From Perca fluviatilis (lineage: Eukaryota > Chordata > Actinopteri > Perciformes > Percidae), in NCBI RefSeq assembly GCF_010015445.1, contig NC_053123.1, positions 6,322,434-6,386,433 of the forward strand: DNA of 64,000 nt. Reading direction: 5' to 3'. The notes below the pieces were generated by a model. The model was not told the origin of the DNA. It saw only the letters and a list, made by a program, of their open reading frames with translations, and did no database searches. A program made the position numbers and the translations under genes. This document shows positions 11,823 through 24,008 of the stretch, piece by piece (positions within the stretch are counted from its first letter, which is position 1; the number at the start of each line of letters is the position of its first letter).

Positions 11823-12646
11823 TTTTGAAGGTTGAGTGTCTCAATAGGTCTCTGCCGTCCGAACATAATAATAGGAAAAGGCTCTCAACATCCCAAGCCT
11901 TAGCCTACATTGCACACCACACAAATGCATACCCCCATGGGGGTTATACACTCAGCAAATATGAGCAAAACTCTGAAATAGTGCCTCAGAAGATATTTTA
12001 GGTCTATAGGCTATATTTGGGCACTGCTTAAGAATATGTGTTTGAGGTACAGCAATTGAACCCGACTCGTGCTTTCTCTTCTGTATACTCACAGTGCAGG
12101 AGACAATTTCCTATTGTAGCTTAAGTTACCTCCTTCATTTACAACGACACAAAATATCTAGCGTCACCGCTACCAAATGTCACCAAATGTCAGCGCCGAA
12201 AAGCGAGCTATCAAATAGGGTCAAAACGAGAGAATGACACGCAGATATTCCCCGTGTTTTCACTCCAAAGTGACAACTAGTACCCTAAACGGCAGAAAGC
12301 TGGTCGACCAAGAAAGAGAGGCAAAACTCGACGTTATCTCGGCCAGAGTCCACCTTGCACGGACTTGCGGAACAAAGTTTCCCGTTAGGTCGGGACCGTA
12401 TTTAATTCGGAAACACATGTGTAGCATATTCCACGACGAAATAGAGCACGGAAACAAGTCCTAAGTAGTCCACAGCAATTGTCAACTACGAGTTTTGACG
12501 GCATACAATATCGGCAGAGGCGAACGTGTGCACCCAATGTAGGTTACAAAAGATTGTTGCAAGCAGTCGAGAAACTCGACAGCTAACTCCAAACAGAATG
12601 TTATAGTTCTCAAGGACAGGAAAGAAATGAGACCGCCTTTACTTAC
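11823..12646. other. No gene recognised; region downstream of the candidate first exon
   Basis: Unique and relatively CpG-containing from about 12150 onward. On the minus strand this would be intron 1 of the candidate gene starting near 12.8 kb. Confidence 0.35.
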
Positions 12647-12830
12647 GCTGGAACGAGAAGAAGTCCAAACAGTCCCGTAGAAGAAAAAAAGAAAAGCCCA
12701 CGGTCCTCGGCGCTCCACAGTCAGAGGTCCACATCCAGCAGTCTCGTTCCCTCTCCTCCTCCTCCTCCTCCTCCTCAGCTCCTCTACAGCTGCTGGAGAA
12801 GTTTGCTGACGTCAACAAGCACTCAGTCTC
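12647..12830 (-). other. Candidate non-coding first exon of a host gene
   Basis: The minus strand ends with TTCTCGTTCCAGC followed by a consensus GTAAGT donor (12641-12646). Upstream on that strand is a purine-rich GAG repeat (12751-12776) and GC-rich sequence with several CpGs. The only ATG near the donor opens a four-codon frame, so the exon would be 5' untranslated. Its upper limit (transcription start) is a guess. Downstream on the same strand lies the candidate coding exon at 6455-6536. I cannot name the gene. Confidence 0.35.
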
Positions 12831-12960
12831 AACCGGGGGGAGCTCTTTGGTCGCAACTTGAATAATACATGGAAAAGGAGGGGGGAGACCGGGAGAGACG
12901 CGACCGGAAAGAATTGGGGAGGCACATACAGGCACCACATTAAAGGCTACCCCGGCCTTT
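12807..12960 (-). promoter_or_regulatory. Promoter-like region with CRE palindrome
   Basis: TGACGTCA at 12807-12814 is a perfect cAMP-response element. It is surrounded by GC-rich, CpG-containing sequence (agacgcgaccgg, aaccggggggag) that stands out from the AT-rich window. Placed just upstream of the candidate minus-strand first exon. No clear TATA box. Confidence 0.35.
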
Positions 12961-13014
12961 CACGACAATGGCCACATTCATCAACAACAACAGCAAAATC
13001 CTCAGCTTTGAAAA

Positions 13015-13615
13015 GGTGAATGAAGTGAACGTTAACATTTGCATCCACATTTGTAGCTTTCAGTGAAGTGCTACACTTTTGCCTTGCTAAGGAAAGTTAG
13101 GAGGCAGCCTCTTTGCCTGTAAGGAGGGCGCGTGCGTGCTTGGGGTGTCTGCATTTGGCCACCCAAAGATTTGGCACCTCTACAATTCACCAAAAGCAAA
13201 GACAGTGGCACAAACACATTAAAAAATAATGTCAACTCTAAATAGGCGCTATCAACTGAGCTGAATTTGGTTAAATACATAGTTTTAGCTGTTAGGCCTA
13301 AGTAGCTATTCATTTTATAAAAGCTTATCATGTAGCCTATCTTGTGTAATAAGGAATACAGTAACTGAGTGGGCTGAGCCAGCGGTAGCTAGCCTAGTGT
13401 AATGCTAGCTGGCTAACAAAAGTTATATTTCTTATCCCAAACCATGCAAAATGAAAAAGATTATTGAATATCCAAATTGTAGGCTATTAATAAACAAATT
13501 AAAAGAGGTAATTAATTAAATAAACAATCTAATAATTATATCAACAAGACTATATCCTCCCCTGAAAACCAACTTCATAATTGGTATGTAGGCTACAATC
13601 AGCAATTATGGCTCA
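13015..13615. other. No feature recognised
   Basis: Unique AT-rich sequence. Confidence 0.35.
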
Positions 13616-13619
13616 TGTG

Positions 13620-14410
13620 TAGGTTTTATTATTAGGCGGTGCACCCTCTAGTGGCCCTAGTAATTATGATGGGATGGGATGAGTATAAGAGCGGCAAACA
13701 AACACCAAGGGGTTAAGCGAGCATCCACAAAGCGTAGCTCCTATGGAGCCATTTTGTTGCTATCAAGCCATCACCCGCCGTTAGCATTCCACTGACTAGC
13801 ATTCATTTTGACGTCACATTGACAGCGAATAACTTTACATCTGAAGCGTTTAAAGACTCTATTTGCCCATTGTTTATTTCTAAAGAAACGCGACAATGTA
13901 TAAAAGGCTCCATTACCTTGTATCTCACGTGATGGCTCCGTAGCAGACGTTTTTGTAAAAATAGGCTAACGATTGTGTCATAACCACGCAATTTACTGTC
14001 GCATAGTAGAGGAATTACCGTATAGTACAGGAGAAGCTCGCAGGCAGTTTCGACTTACATTTGCTGTTTAAGTTTAATTACTAACGTTAACTAGCATTTT
14101 AGTTAGCAATAATTAGCCTGTGCTTATGTTATCTCCTTACATATACCTACGCTGTCCGTCTCTGTAAGATTGGGAATGATTGAGATTTCTCTTGGCACAG
14201 CTACCAGAAGACTTCACACTTTCAGACAGGTTGCTCACGTCACATTTACGTCATCTCTCTCAGTTGGAGGCTGCGCAGTAACGCTCAGCCATCACCGGAA
14301 AAGTGCTTCTAATATCCTTCACTGGTCTCCGTAGAAAACAACGGCGTTACTTTGTCCACTTCAACTGTCTATGACAAACACAGGGGGCACATTCAATCTC
14401 AAAATGGTAT
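13620..14410. repeat. Probable interspersed repeat, uncharacterised
   Basis: Segments such as CGTAGCTCCTATGGAGCC, TAGCAGACGTTTTTGTAAAA and GAGAAGCTCGCAGGCAGTTT resemble a multicopy percomorph repeat as I remember it. It also has several ACGTCA/CACGTGA motifs. No ends or TSD could be fixed, and no protein is recognisable. Confidence 0.35.
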
Positions 14411-14715
14411 GCACCGTTTTGCTATCATTTCCTAGTTGAACATGTTTCCTCGGAACGGTGTGAAACGGTGTGCAACAGGCTTTGAGATATGTTTTCTGTC
14501 GTTTGGTGGGTGTGTCTGTCGTTGATTGGCTGTGTCACAGCCAGGTGATACCCAATCAGCGAAGACCTGTCTGTAAACAAAAAAAAGGCGTGTCGCTACA
14601 TTTTGTCGGGGCTGAACGTGGCTCACGACTTTCACCCAAGAGACCGGGGGGTTCGTGTCCCATTTGAAAAGAAATGTAAACAGCAAAAAAAAATGTTTAA
14701 GTAAACTGAACAAAC
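14411..14715. repeat. Probable interspersed repeat fragment
   Basis: Contains CACCGTTTTGCTATCATTTC, GGAACGGTGTGAAACGGTGT and GTGTGTCTGTCGTTGATTGG, which resemble a repeated fish element from memory. No TSD found. Confidence 0.4.
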
Positions 14716-14736
14716 AGAACTATGTCACGTGCAAAA

Positions 14737-14826
14737 AAATCGATATTGCCTTTTTGAAAATCAATACAATATTGCAAAATAAAATATCGCGATACTCAAG
14801 TGTATCGATTTTTTCTTACACCCCTA
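14737..14826 (-). mobile_element. Solitary end of a hAT-like element
   Basis: On the minus strand it begins TAGGGGTGTAAGAAAAAATC, followed by GATACACTTGAGTATCGCGA. TAGGGGTGTAAG termini with alternating TATCGATA blocks are typical of a fish hAT group. The other end was not found. Confidence 0.5.
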
Positions 14827-14827
14827 C

Positions 14828-14912
14828 CCAGTAGAGTGTGTGCCCAATGTAGGCGAAGTACTTGGCAGGGCCCCGGGTTCAAATCCAACACGAAAAAATA
14901 AATAAATAAATA
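14828..14912 (+). mobile_element. tRNA-derived SINE fragment
   Basis: CCCGGGTTCAAATCC resembles a polymerase III B box; upstream GTAGAGTGTG may be a worn A box. It ends in an (AAAT)n tail at 14894-14912. It lacks tRNA folding, so it is not a tRNA gene. Confidence 0.4.
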
Positions 14913-17900
14913 AAGATTATAATCATAGGGGATGTCAGAACCACTGTAAATGGGTCGTGAATAGCCTTATTGTTGCATTGAAATTAATTATTGTGTTAAA
15001 GCATTCTGTATTTCTAATATTATGGTCAAATAGTCAAGTTATTGCGGACATGACCAAGGCATGTGCATTGGGAGGGGGAGCCCTTGCATCTAGCTTTGGT
15101 GTAATACATTTCAAATTAGATTTTGCATTGAATTAAACCATTGCATGCTGATAAAAGAGTGCACTAAGTGGCGCATATGTTCCCATTTTTTTATTTGCTC
15201 TTTTCAGTATCAAGTTTCTCTCCCAACACAACCTGAATGAGAGTGCCCAAATCAACAGAGATAAATATGTTGTTTACATATGATAAATATGTAAATATGA
15301 AATCTGTTATGGTTAAAGCTGTCTAAGTTTCAGGGGGAAGACATCTGAATATCACAGCAGAAATGACCCCATGTGCTGTCACAGTATTTACAGTCTCTCC
15401 CTCTCTGACCAACCTCAGAGTCACTTTTGATGATATTGCAGATACAGTATGTGCCTGCATGGGCCGACACTGTTCGATGTGATGGATGAAACTGTCCATG
15501 ATGATAAATAATAGGAATACTTGACTTATGTTTTATAGATAACCTTCCTTCTTTAATTAGCATTCCTATCTTGTATACTTTGACCTGTAAAATATATAGG
15601 CCTTATCCTCACCTGCACAGTCTGGATTTAATCCCCAGTGATAGGACCATTGTCCTACATTGCATTTATATACTAATTTGTTTTGTCAAATGTGTTTTTC
15701 TGGGAACTTAATTGCTGCCTGGATTACAGACAGTGGCAACATTTCCCAGTGAAATTGGGTTAAGACAACAAAAGTACCCCAATGATAAGACCAAAACCAA
15801 TAAAAGAAACAATTGAGAAAGCCTATTAACGTATATTGTTTTGTGCCTCAGAGCTCCATTTTTGTCCAAGAACTATTAAAAAACACATTAATCAGGCACA
15901 CTGTTGCACTCGGTGACATGTTCCTTCATTAACCTGAGCCTGGGCACTGTAGTCTATTTTTTTATTTTTTTTTATTTTTTTAGTTAATCCCACATATCCC
16001 GTTGCCTTGAATGCTCATTAGAACAACAAATGTGTATTAATCCCCTGCTGAAAATAGTCCCCAACAAATGTACTAATTATCTCTGTTTGGGTAAAGTTTG
16101 CTAATAATTTCAGTGCCCAGCTGTTTGAATAAATTCTAGAGGCTTATATAAAAAAGAAACATAATAAAAAAGAAATATAATTGTGATCTGTTTTGAAAAA
16201 TGTACATCTTCAGTAGGAACCAAAGTGCCTGGGGCCCATTTGTTGCCTTTAACAGGGTAACAGGGCGGTCAAAAGAATTGCTGAGAGACTGGCTAAAACC
16301 TTGTAAGTTTTTGTCTTTTCATTGGACTTTTGACAAAATAGAATATTAGAATGTAGAATATTCTAATATTGTCCTTCAAAATTAGGTTTAGGGAAAATTT
16401 GTTTTGGTCAATCAAATCTTATCAAAGTTAATACGCCATGTCTTTAAATCACTGCTGTCTTTTTCAATATTTAACCAAGACCTGCATAACCGTGAGTTTA
16501 GAGCTCCTGAACAGGAACATGAAAATGATATGAGCAGATACGACTGAACACTGCAAAAAATATTGCCGAGAAAATTAAAAGCAAAATACATTATCAGTGA
16601 TTCATTCAGCAAGAGCATGTTGCAAGGTTCCCATCTTTATGTTCATGTAATGATGTCTATGTTATGTCAGTGTCAAAAAAAAAAAAAATATTTTTTTTTT
16701 GTTTTTTTTTTGGGGAGAGTTTTTTTTTTGGTTTTGAACCAAAAAAACACAAACAGCAAGATCATTGTTTGTTTTGTTTTAATATGAGTGACTCTTTATT
16801 ACCATGGTTTCTGTGTCATTATGAGATAAATCATCAAACCTCCTTTTTGCCTCTTAGAACAAATCCCAGGGGCAGACAAATATGGTATACTGTATTAGGA
16901 ATGTAAAATAAAGATCCAGTTTATATATTATTTTATGTAAGTGTTAAAGGCTGGTTGCACTTGTGGCCGTGGTATATATACTGCTGTAGATATACTGATG
17001 GTGAAAAAAATAATAATCGCTGCTGCTGAATTGCAGGACAAAGCTCCAAACAGCCTCATCCACTTCCTCCCAGTTTACTGTTCTTTCAGTCAGCTAGCTT
17101 CCCTGTTTCACAGTGCACCCAACAGAATAATATGCTTTTCATAAGGGCATTAAAATGCTGTCTCGTCTGAATTATATCAAAGCCTGCTGATTCTAAATGC
17201 ATGCTGAACCCTGTTAGTTGATTGTTTTGTTTTTTTACATGTTTTGTATATGTGTATCGTCAGCACCACAGCTATTTTCGGGCAAATATTACAGATTCAC
17301 ATCATCTCCGACCTGCAGATTCATTCTTTTCATAGAAAGAGATACGAAAGTGGTTGCACTGAAGGTCTTGCTTTATGCAGCAGCAGCTTTTTTTTTTTTT
17401 TTTTTTGGAGCTACCTCTATTTCACAAGGGTCTCTTTTTAGAAAATACTCATCATCAATAAATCTATCCGTTTCCATACCGGGTGAGATCAGGCTGCACA
17501 TTATAAGCAGAGCTAAAGACAGATATACATATCCAACATTGTTGCACATTTCCACAGTATCAGCTACGGAAACTTCTTTGACAATTTTACAGCTTTAATT
17601 CTATCTACTATGCAAGTTCTATTTCTGTCTCTTTGAAGAATGAGCACATTTTGTTTACTATGTTTCTTATATGCTTTTTCAAGAGAAACTCTCATGGCTT
17701 CAAAGTCCTTCAAAGTGTTTAAGTTTTTCGGATATAACACAGTGGAAGGATGGCTTTCCAAAGATATAAAATAAAAGCAGTCACACACAACATAGAAATG
17801 TGTAATAACTCTTTAAAAAATATATTAAAATATGTTTAAAAAACCCATTGTGCTGTATATCTTCTTTCTAAGGCGATGTGCAGACGTACGCCATGTCAAG

Positions 17901-18540
17901 TCTACACTTTATGCACAAGCTATTTCAAATTCAACAGTCATGTGATCTGCTGCTGCAATAATTGGATTTTAAATCCACACAGCAGCATTGTGAGCTAGGG
18001 GTTGTTTTAAAAGTAGAGCGTTATACCCTGCATATCCAACCTCAAGAGAAGATAAGGGTGGGTCTATTGATGTGATGTCACATAAAGCAGCCATTAGAGA
18101 GCTTTTTGTGTGATGTTACTGGCCAAAAATGTAACCATGATTGCATGTATTGTCATGCCTTACCCACATCAATTACTCATTCCCTCAGGCCTTGCATCTC
18201 TAAATAGTCACATCATGATAATTGGTAAATATGTATCTAAATAGAAACGTCTAAATGGATATCATTGCAAAAAAAAAAAAAAATGCCATGATTGGAATTT
18301 ACGTTATGCTGTCTTCCTGTTATCCAAATATACCTTTGCTGTCTGGAGCAGGCTGCAGGTTAGGCCTCACCCTGAATTGGAAATGCTCTGATTGGAGTTA
18401 TTATTAAAATTCTAAATGCTGAACAAGACATTTTTAGGCAACCAGAATGTTCCAATTAACTTTAATGAAGTGAAAACACACAGCTAGAGGGTCAAAGTTT
18501 AGGACGAAAACATGAGTTACACCCAAAAACAAGGTCATGG
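14913..18540. other. No gene recognised; homopolymer-rich stretch
   Basis: AT-rich sequence with A/T runs near 15958-15981, 16675-16740, 17388-17407 and 18269-18283. None of its short open frames is convincing. Confidence 0.4.
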
Positions 18541-18546
18541 TTATTT

Positions 18547-18880
18547 TAACCTTCCTGTTGTCCTCCCGTCAAATTTGACCCATTTTGAAAATGTTTCTTT
18601 ATCAGAAATTTGGGTTTCTTTCAACCAGATTGCCAAAGAAAATAACGTGGATGGTTCCCTACAACGCTCTTCACTAACGCTTCATTTTATAGCGTTTGAA
18701 GTAAAAAAAAAATAATAATAATAAAGGAAGGTTGAAAAAAAGTGAAGAAAAAATCGACAGACATCGGAAAAAGTGACAAAAACATCATGAAAGCCAACAA
18801 AACGTTAAAAAAAGTTTTCATTTTAAAGGTTGACCCAGAAAAAAAAAGTTGCATGGTCACGGCGAAGACAACACAAGGGT
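18547..18880. mobile_element. MITE with CCTGTTGTCCTC inverted ends
   Basis: The left end AACCTTCCTGTTGTCCTCCC is mirrored at the right by GAAGACAACACAAGGGT. The next block, CGTCAAATTTGACCCATTTT, is the recognisable start of a frequent fish MITE. The inside is AT-rich and non-coding. Confidence 0.6.
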
Positions 18881-19039
18881 CAATGTACACAGTGCCAAGA
18901 TTAGCATTGCTAAGAATCTATCCTAATTCACAGGTTGGCATGTAGCCACGCCCTAAAGCAACCTTATTTTATTTTACTGTATGTAGGACCATCATATACA
19001 AGTGAATTGTATTGTATTGTATTGAAGAAGACTTGAAGC

Positions 19040-19255
19040 AATTGAGACCATCAACTCGTTATGAAGGTTTACTGAAGTCATTAATAAAGTGAGAAGTAGG
19101 GTAATTTTCCCACAGACGTCCATACAAGCCAACTTCTTTTTGCAACTAGTGGAGTCGCCCCCTCCTGGAAATTACATAGAATGCAGGTTTCAGGAACTTT
19201 CGCAATGACTTCACTTTTTTTAGGCCTGGAAGCTCGGTCCATAATTCCGATGGCC
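19040..19255 (+). repeat. Interspersed repeat fragment
   Basis: Blocks AGTGAGAAGTAGGGTAATTT, ACTTCTTTTTGCAACTAGTG, GAGTCGCCCCCTCCTGG and AGAATGCAGGTTTCAGG occur in this order in a known multicopy fish repeat. No TSD visible. Confidence 0.5.
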
Positions 19256-20340
19256 GAGCCTGGTGCCAAGATCCTAATAGCTTCACTAGGCGAAGAAATG
19301 GCTTCTCATGAATCATTGAAGAATGGAGAGTTACAACACAGTGGCAGCAGCGAAATAGAATACTGAGGAGATTTGATAGAGCCAGGACACTATATCAGGA
19401 TAAACAACATCATAAAACTCTAGATTCAGCTAGCAGCCTTCTCTTAAATTTGTGTAACGATCAGTGTCATTGCACGTATTTTTTAACTTTGTGACGCAAC
19501 GCTATCATGTGGTGGAGTCTTCATCATCATCAGCTATTTTCAGTTCTGCTTTTCTCTAATGGTGTAACTGAATCCAACTGAAAGACCGTTACTGTAAGAA
19601 TTGAAGAAGCAAGTTCAGCCAAAAAGACAGCTATTGAAGCTGTTTAAGGTGAGGGATGTGGGAAAAGAGGGTGCAACGGCGCTGCTTCAACCCTAGCCAT
19701 TTACACAACTAATTTGCAAAAGCAAATAGGTTTTCAAGGTAAGGTAATGCAGACTGGACTGGACTCTTTTTCTACTCACAAAATGATACAATGTTTTTAA
19801 TGTTAACTTGTCTGGCATGTCATAAAAATGTTGGTACTGAAAGTGTCAATAAAATGTTTACTGGTTGTAGTGAAGATAATGGGTAGACACTCAACCTAGA
19901 GTATGAAATGAAGAGCTGAGAGATGGTTCTTATTCTGTCTATTTCTTCCTCTTCCTTGTGTGTGGAAGGGAGATGGTGTGTGAGTGTGAGTGTGGTTTCT
20001 ATAAAGAGAGAGAAACAAAATACAAATGAATAAAGGAAACATATGTATACACTTATTCCTCCTTAAGCAGTAATATACATTGGATATAATGGATATAATT
20101 AGCACAATGGTTGCATAGCGCAGCGACCCCTTAAACTCCTAACTATCATCCACATCAAATAGCAGAAATAACAGCTGGTTTAACAAAGAAATACAATATC
20201 ACGAGTAATGAAGCATATATACTTACTCTTCTCATTTACGCACACTCTGAAGAAAGGTGCTGCTCACAACGACAATCCAACTGACCGACTAACTCCATCA
20301 TACTGCTTATTATACTTATTATATATTATTATTATATTAT
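19256..20340. other. No feature recognised
   Basis: Unique AT-rich sequence with ATT-rich patches near 20300-20340. Confidence 0.35.
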
Positions 20341-20359
20341 ACTGCTAAAAAAAAAAGAC

Positions 20360-20889
20360 TCTACTATTATTCCCATACCTAAAAAAGCAAGCTGTAAAGA
20401 GAATAATGACTACCGTCCTGTAGCACTTACGTCACTGGTGATGAAGTGTTTTGAGAAAATTATCATACAGTTCTTGAAAACAGAGGTCAGTTGTCTTTTA
20501 GATCCCTTTCAGTTTGCATATAAGAGCCCCCCAGGGCTGTGTCAGCTCACCTGTCCTTTTCACTTTATACACAGATGAGTGTAGAAGTTTTTATCCAAAT
20601 AATCATGTCATAAGATTTTCTGACGACGCTGCAATTTTATCTCTGCTGGAAAAACTGTGACCCGTCTATTTATTATTTTATGGAAATCAAAAAGTTAGTG
20701 AATTGGTGCGAAGATAACCACCTTGTCCTAAACGTTTCCAAGACTGACGAGATGGTGTTTGACCCTCGGGGAGTCGGTGACCACAGGCCTGTGGTCATCC
20801 ACACCCAAACCATCACTCAGGCCCACTCGTACAAATATCTTGGTGTTTATATTGACGAGTCACTAACCTGGAGCACACATGTCGACAGT
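20360..20889 (+). pseudogene. LINE reverse transcriptase remnant
   Basis: Successive frames give STIIPIPKKASCKENNDYRP, then VALTSLVMKCFEKII and LLDPFQFAYK (palm and finger motifs). They are followed by PQGCVSSPVLFTLYTDECRS and FSDDAAILSLL, which is the catalytic [FY]xDD box. Next come LVNWCEDNHLVLNVSKTDEM and YKYLGVYIDESLTWSTHVD, the thumb region of CR1/L2-type enzymes. A deletion between FAYK and the PQG motif removes part of the palm, and a stop follows LLEK. It cannot produce an active polymerase. Confidence 0.8.
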
Positions 20890-21537
20890 CAGTTCATGTA
20901 AATGTCCACGTTATTCTTAATCTATTGATACGTGTTCACGGAGACGTTTTTCTCGTTTTTTACGTGTAAATGTCACGTTATTTTCTCGGGGAAGAGGTCG
21001 CTCCATAAGCCGGGAGGCGCCCGCGAGGCGGCCCGCTGGGGACCCGCTGGATGAGGCGGCCGGCAAGCGGCCGAAAAGGACGCTCCATAAGCCGGGAGGC
21101 GCCCGTGAGACGGCCCGCGAGGCGGCCCGCAAGGCGGCCCGCTGGGGACGCCCCACAATAACGGGATGGCAGAGGTTGGGTTTAGGAAAAAACTTGCGGG
21201 GAAAGGGCGCCTTAAACGCCGGGAGACACGCCACAGTAACACGCGGGACAAAGCGCCGCACGTGGGACGCCATCCCCGCTCGCCCGGGTGAAAGTCCTGT
21301 GTTGTTTGACCCATCCACCACCCCGACCAACCTCCCTACGCGGATTTTCGGCTTTTTATATTACTCCCTACCATTTCGTGCTGTGGCCACAAAATATGCT
21401 TCCCATTGAAATACATTACTTTACATTTTCGTGTTGTCCACCACGTAAAAACCGACAAAAACGTCTCTGTGAACACGTAGGCTATCAATAGATTCAAAAA
21501 ACGTCACATTTACACGAACTTCCATGAGACCGGGTTG
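20890..21537. mobile_element. GC-rich inverted-repeat element inserted in the LINE
   Basis: Left AGTTCATGTAAATGT and right ACATTTACACGAACT are inverted copies. The match continues through TCTATTGATACGTGTTCACG and GAGACGTTTTTCTCG into the interior (roughly 75 bp). The LINE sequence gacagt occurs on both sides (20884-20889 and 21538-21543), giving a 6-bp TSD. The core is unusually GC-rich with imperfect duplications of GCTCCATAAGCCGGGAGGCG. No protein recognised; the superfamily is unclear. Confidence 0.65.
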
Positions 21538-21540
21538 GAC

Positions 21541-21948
21541 AGTGTCTGCTGCAGATTGCAGCAGCGGTTGCATTTCTTACGTTGTTTGCGAATTCATGGC
21601 GTAGATAAAAAAATTATGTTGATATTTTATCAAGCAGTCCTGGAGAGCCTGGTCAGGTACGGTATTACAGCTTGGTTTGGCAAACCTCCCTGTGCAGTTG
21701 AAAACTAAACTGTTACGATTGATTCATACCGCCTGGAAAATCTTTGGCGTTAAAAAGCACTTATCCATGCAAAGTATTTATGAACAGGCTTCTTTGCGAC
21801 AAGCAAATAGAATTGTTAGCGACACGTCTCACGTTCTGCACGCAGAATATGAGCTGCTGCCATCCGGTAGGAGGTTTAGAGTTCCTCGCTGCAGACTTAA
21901 CCATTTCAAAAACTCATTTATCCCAGTGTCTAAAGCTTCTAAATAGCC
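21541..21948 (+). pseudogene. LINE ORF C-terminal remnant
   Basis: Reads LQQRLHFLRCLRIHGVDKKI, LIFYQAVLESLVRYGITAWF, then after a frameshift LPVQLKTKLLRLIHTAWKIF, YEQASLRQANRIVSDTSHVL and LLPSGRRFRVPRCRLNHFKN. This block is typical of the region after the reverse transcriptase in fish L2-like LINEs. At least one frameshift separates it from the upstream part. Confidence 0.75.
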
Positions 21949-22439
21949 GCAAGTAAAAAGCAGAACAAGCCTGCATGACGATGGAGATATGTAATTGTTG
22001 TGTGTTGCTGTGATGTTCATACGGACAGAGTAGTCAGGATCCGGTATAGGAGACTGCACTACTCAGTATGACACGATGTGCCCTGCTATGACATGAACTA
22101 CAACGACTACCTTCGAAGTCACTGTTCCATTATCTTTAATGTGACTATTATTGCCACTGTTCATCACACCCCCAACCGGCCCCGTCAGACACCACCTACC
22201 AAGAGTCTGGGTCTGCCGAGGTTTCTTCCTAAAGGGAGTTTTTCCTTGCCACTGTCGCAATAGCTACTGCTAATGCTTGCTCTTGAGGGAATTACTGTAA
22301 TTGTCGGGGGTTTGTAAATTATAGAGTGTGGTCTAGACCCACTCTATCTGTAAAGTGTCTCAAGATAACTCTGTTATGATTTGATACTACAAATAAAATT
22401 GAATTGAATTATTTGTGATCTCTCGTTTTTAATTTAATT

Positions 22440-22675
22440 AAATTTATTTATTTTGAGTAATGTTTAACCAGTATATTGCATGACACCGTGTTGGGTTTTT
22501 ATACACCATCAGGACCATAGTACGGCCTGTCGTATAGTATTGTACAGATTGTGTTGTTTGTACATGCTGTCTGTGTTTATTTGTTTTTACTATGGCTGTA
22601 GCATGGGTTGAGTGCCCAAGACACATTTCCCACGTTGTGGGACAATAAAGTTAATTTTGATCTTGATCTTATTAA
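22440..22675 (+). mobile_element. 3' tail of a second LINE
   Basis: Ends CACGTTGTGGGACAATAAAG, then TTAATTTTGATCTTGATCTT, a short tandem tail (TTGATC)n characteristic of non-LTR retrotransposon 3' ends and different from the adjacent LINE. Upstream GTGTTGGGTTTTTATACACC is non-coding. Confidence 0.55.
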
Positions 22676-23184
22676 CTGTGTGACGTCAGCTATTATACAA
22701 ACCAGCCCGCGCTTTGGCTACCCTGTTACAAGCACTGAATAAACCGGAGTAAACGTGAAAAAGAGAAACACCATATGGTCAACTGTACTAAATAACAGCA
22801 ACACTTTGGGGCCTTTTCTACACTGGTAATGTCTTTGTTGTATTTGTCTCCCCACCTCCCCTCCAACCCCCAGCTTAAATATTCTGCGACTGCTGCATTA
22901 TTAGTGTTAATGGTTATGTTTAGAGACTCAACAGCACTTAGTTAATCCCCTCAAAATAACCAAAGAGGACATGACTCAGTTTCAGTTCCATTTCTATACA
23001 TAGTCAGCCAGAACCCTAATGAAACACACACAGCATCTATAGTAGTATAGTTTAGTAGCTAATTAGCTAATCGCCCTTCGGAGACACAAATAAAGTGGTA
23101 GTAGCTAATTGGCAAGAGACTGCAGTCCACATAAGGACACACTGGTATTTTTTTTAAATATACTTCCACCATGCAGTAATCAGA
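22676..23184. other. No feature recognised
   Basis: Unique sequence without a supported gene. Confidence 0.35.
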
Positions 23185-23830
23185 CTGATCTCATGAAGTG
23201 GCGTATGTATAAAACGCCAATTCCATATACGTATGCCATTATTGGCGCGTTATCAAGACGCATACTCGCTTTTTAGCGTGTTTATCAATGCCGTTTGGCC
23301 TCCGTTGACTTACATTACCTTGCGATTGCGTGTGAATTGACGCCGTAGTTAGTAGAATGAAAGGGCGAATCGCCGCGCAGGGAGGTTGGTTGGGGTGGTG
23401 GATGAGTAATGGATGGGTAAAACACGGGACTGTCACCCAGGAGAGCGGGGCTTGTGTCCCAGGTGTGGCGTGTCCTAAACCCAACCCCGTTGTTCATTTC
23501 CTAAACTCAATCGTCGCTTTCTTCTTTTACAAAAGCCAACGCCGTTCTTCTTTTCCTAAACCCAACCTGTTTCTTGTTTTCCTAAATCCCGAGTGTGACG
23601 TAGTCTCGCGATAACACGCCACGCGGCTTTAGAAAGTGCCACCTGGCGTGTATGTTTACGCTGTGACGTTGCAGACTGCCGTCCGCTGTATACAGTATGG
23701 ACATACACGGCGGATAGCTCATAATGCGTACAGATAACACGCCACTTGGCTTAAGAAAGAGTTGGCGTGTATGTTTACGCAAAGTCATGATGCCATGTTG
23801 CAGAAATCGGGTACAGGCCATTTGAACTGT
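23185..23830. repeat. Complex interspersed repeat with internal repeats
   Basis: Contains repeated units GGCGTGTATGTTTACGC (twice), GATAACACGCCAC (twice) and several CCTAAACCCAACC-like blocks. This pattern is seen in common percomorph DNA-element relics. Starts near CTGATCTCATGAAGTGGCGT. No TSD or protein recognised. Confidence 0.45.
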
Positions 23831-23939
23831 ATGACATATGGTGACGTGGTAATAGTTCTTTATCGTTACAGGAACAGGTGTGATACTGTGGGTGTTGCTC
23901 TAAATTTTTATCAACTATAATTAACTAACAATGGGCCCA

Positions 23940-23989
23940 TCTCTCTCACTCACTCTCTCTCTCACTCTCTCTCTCTCTCTCTCTCTGTC
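23940..23989. repeat. (CT)n microsatellite
   Basis: Tract of CT/CTCA units immediately left of the 4.75-kb element. Confidence 0.95.
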
Positions 23990-24008
23990 TTGAAGACATT
24001 TCTAAAGT

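Larger units (their letters stand above)
20360..22410 (+). mobile_element. Degenerate L2/CR1-type LINE, 5' truncated and split
   Basis: The reverse transcriptase domain (20360-20889) and ORF C-terminus (21541-21948) are separated by an inserted inverted-repeat element. The 3' untranslated region runs to about 22410 and ends in the tandem tail ATAAAATTGAATTGAATT. The tail block GTAAAGTGTCTCAAGATAAC is typical of the L2 clade, whose reverse transcriptase recognises a structured 3' end. The endonuclease domain and 5' end are absent, so the copy is dead on arrival as well as mutated. Confidence 0.75.

Noticed and set aside
20917..21330. 137-codon minus-strand frame rich in Arg, Pro and Ala
   Set aside because: Lies wholly inside the GC-rich inverted-repeat element; open because stops are rare in GC-rich DNA.
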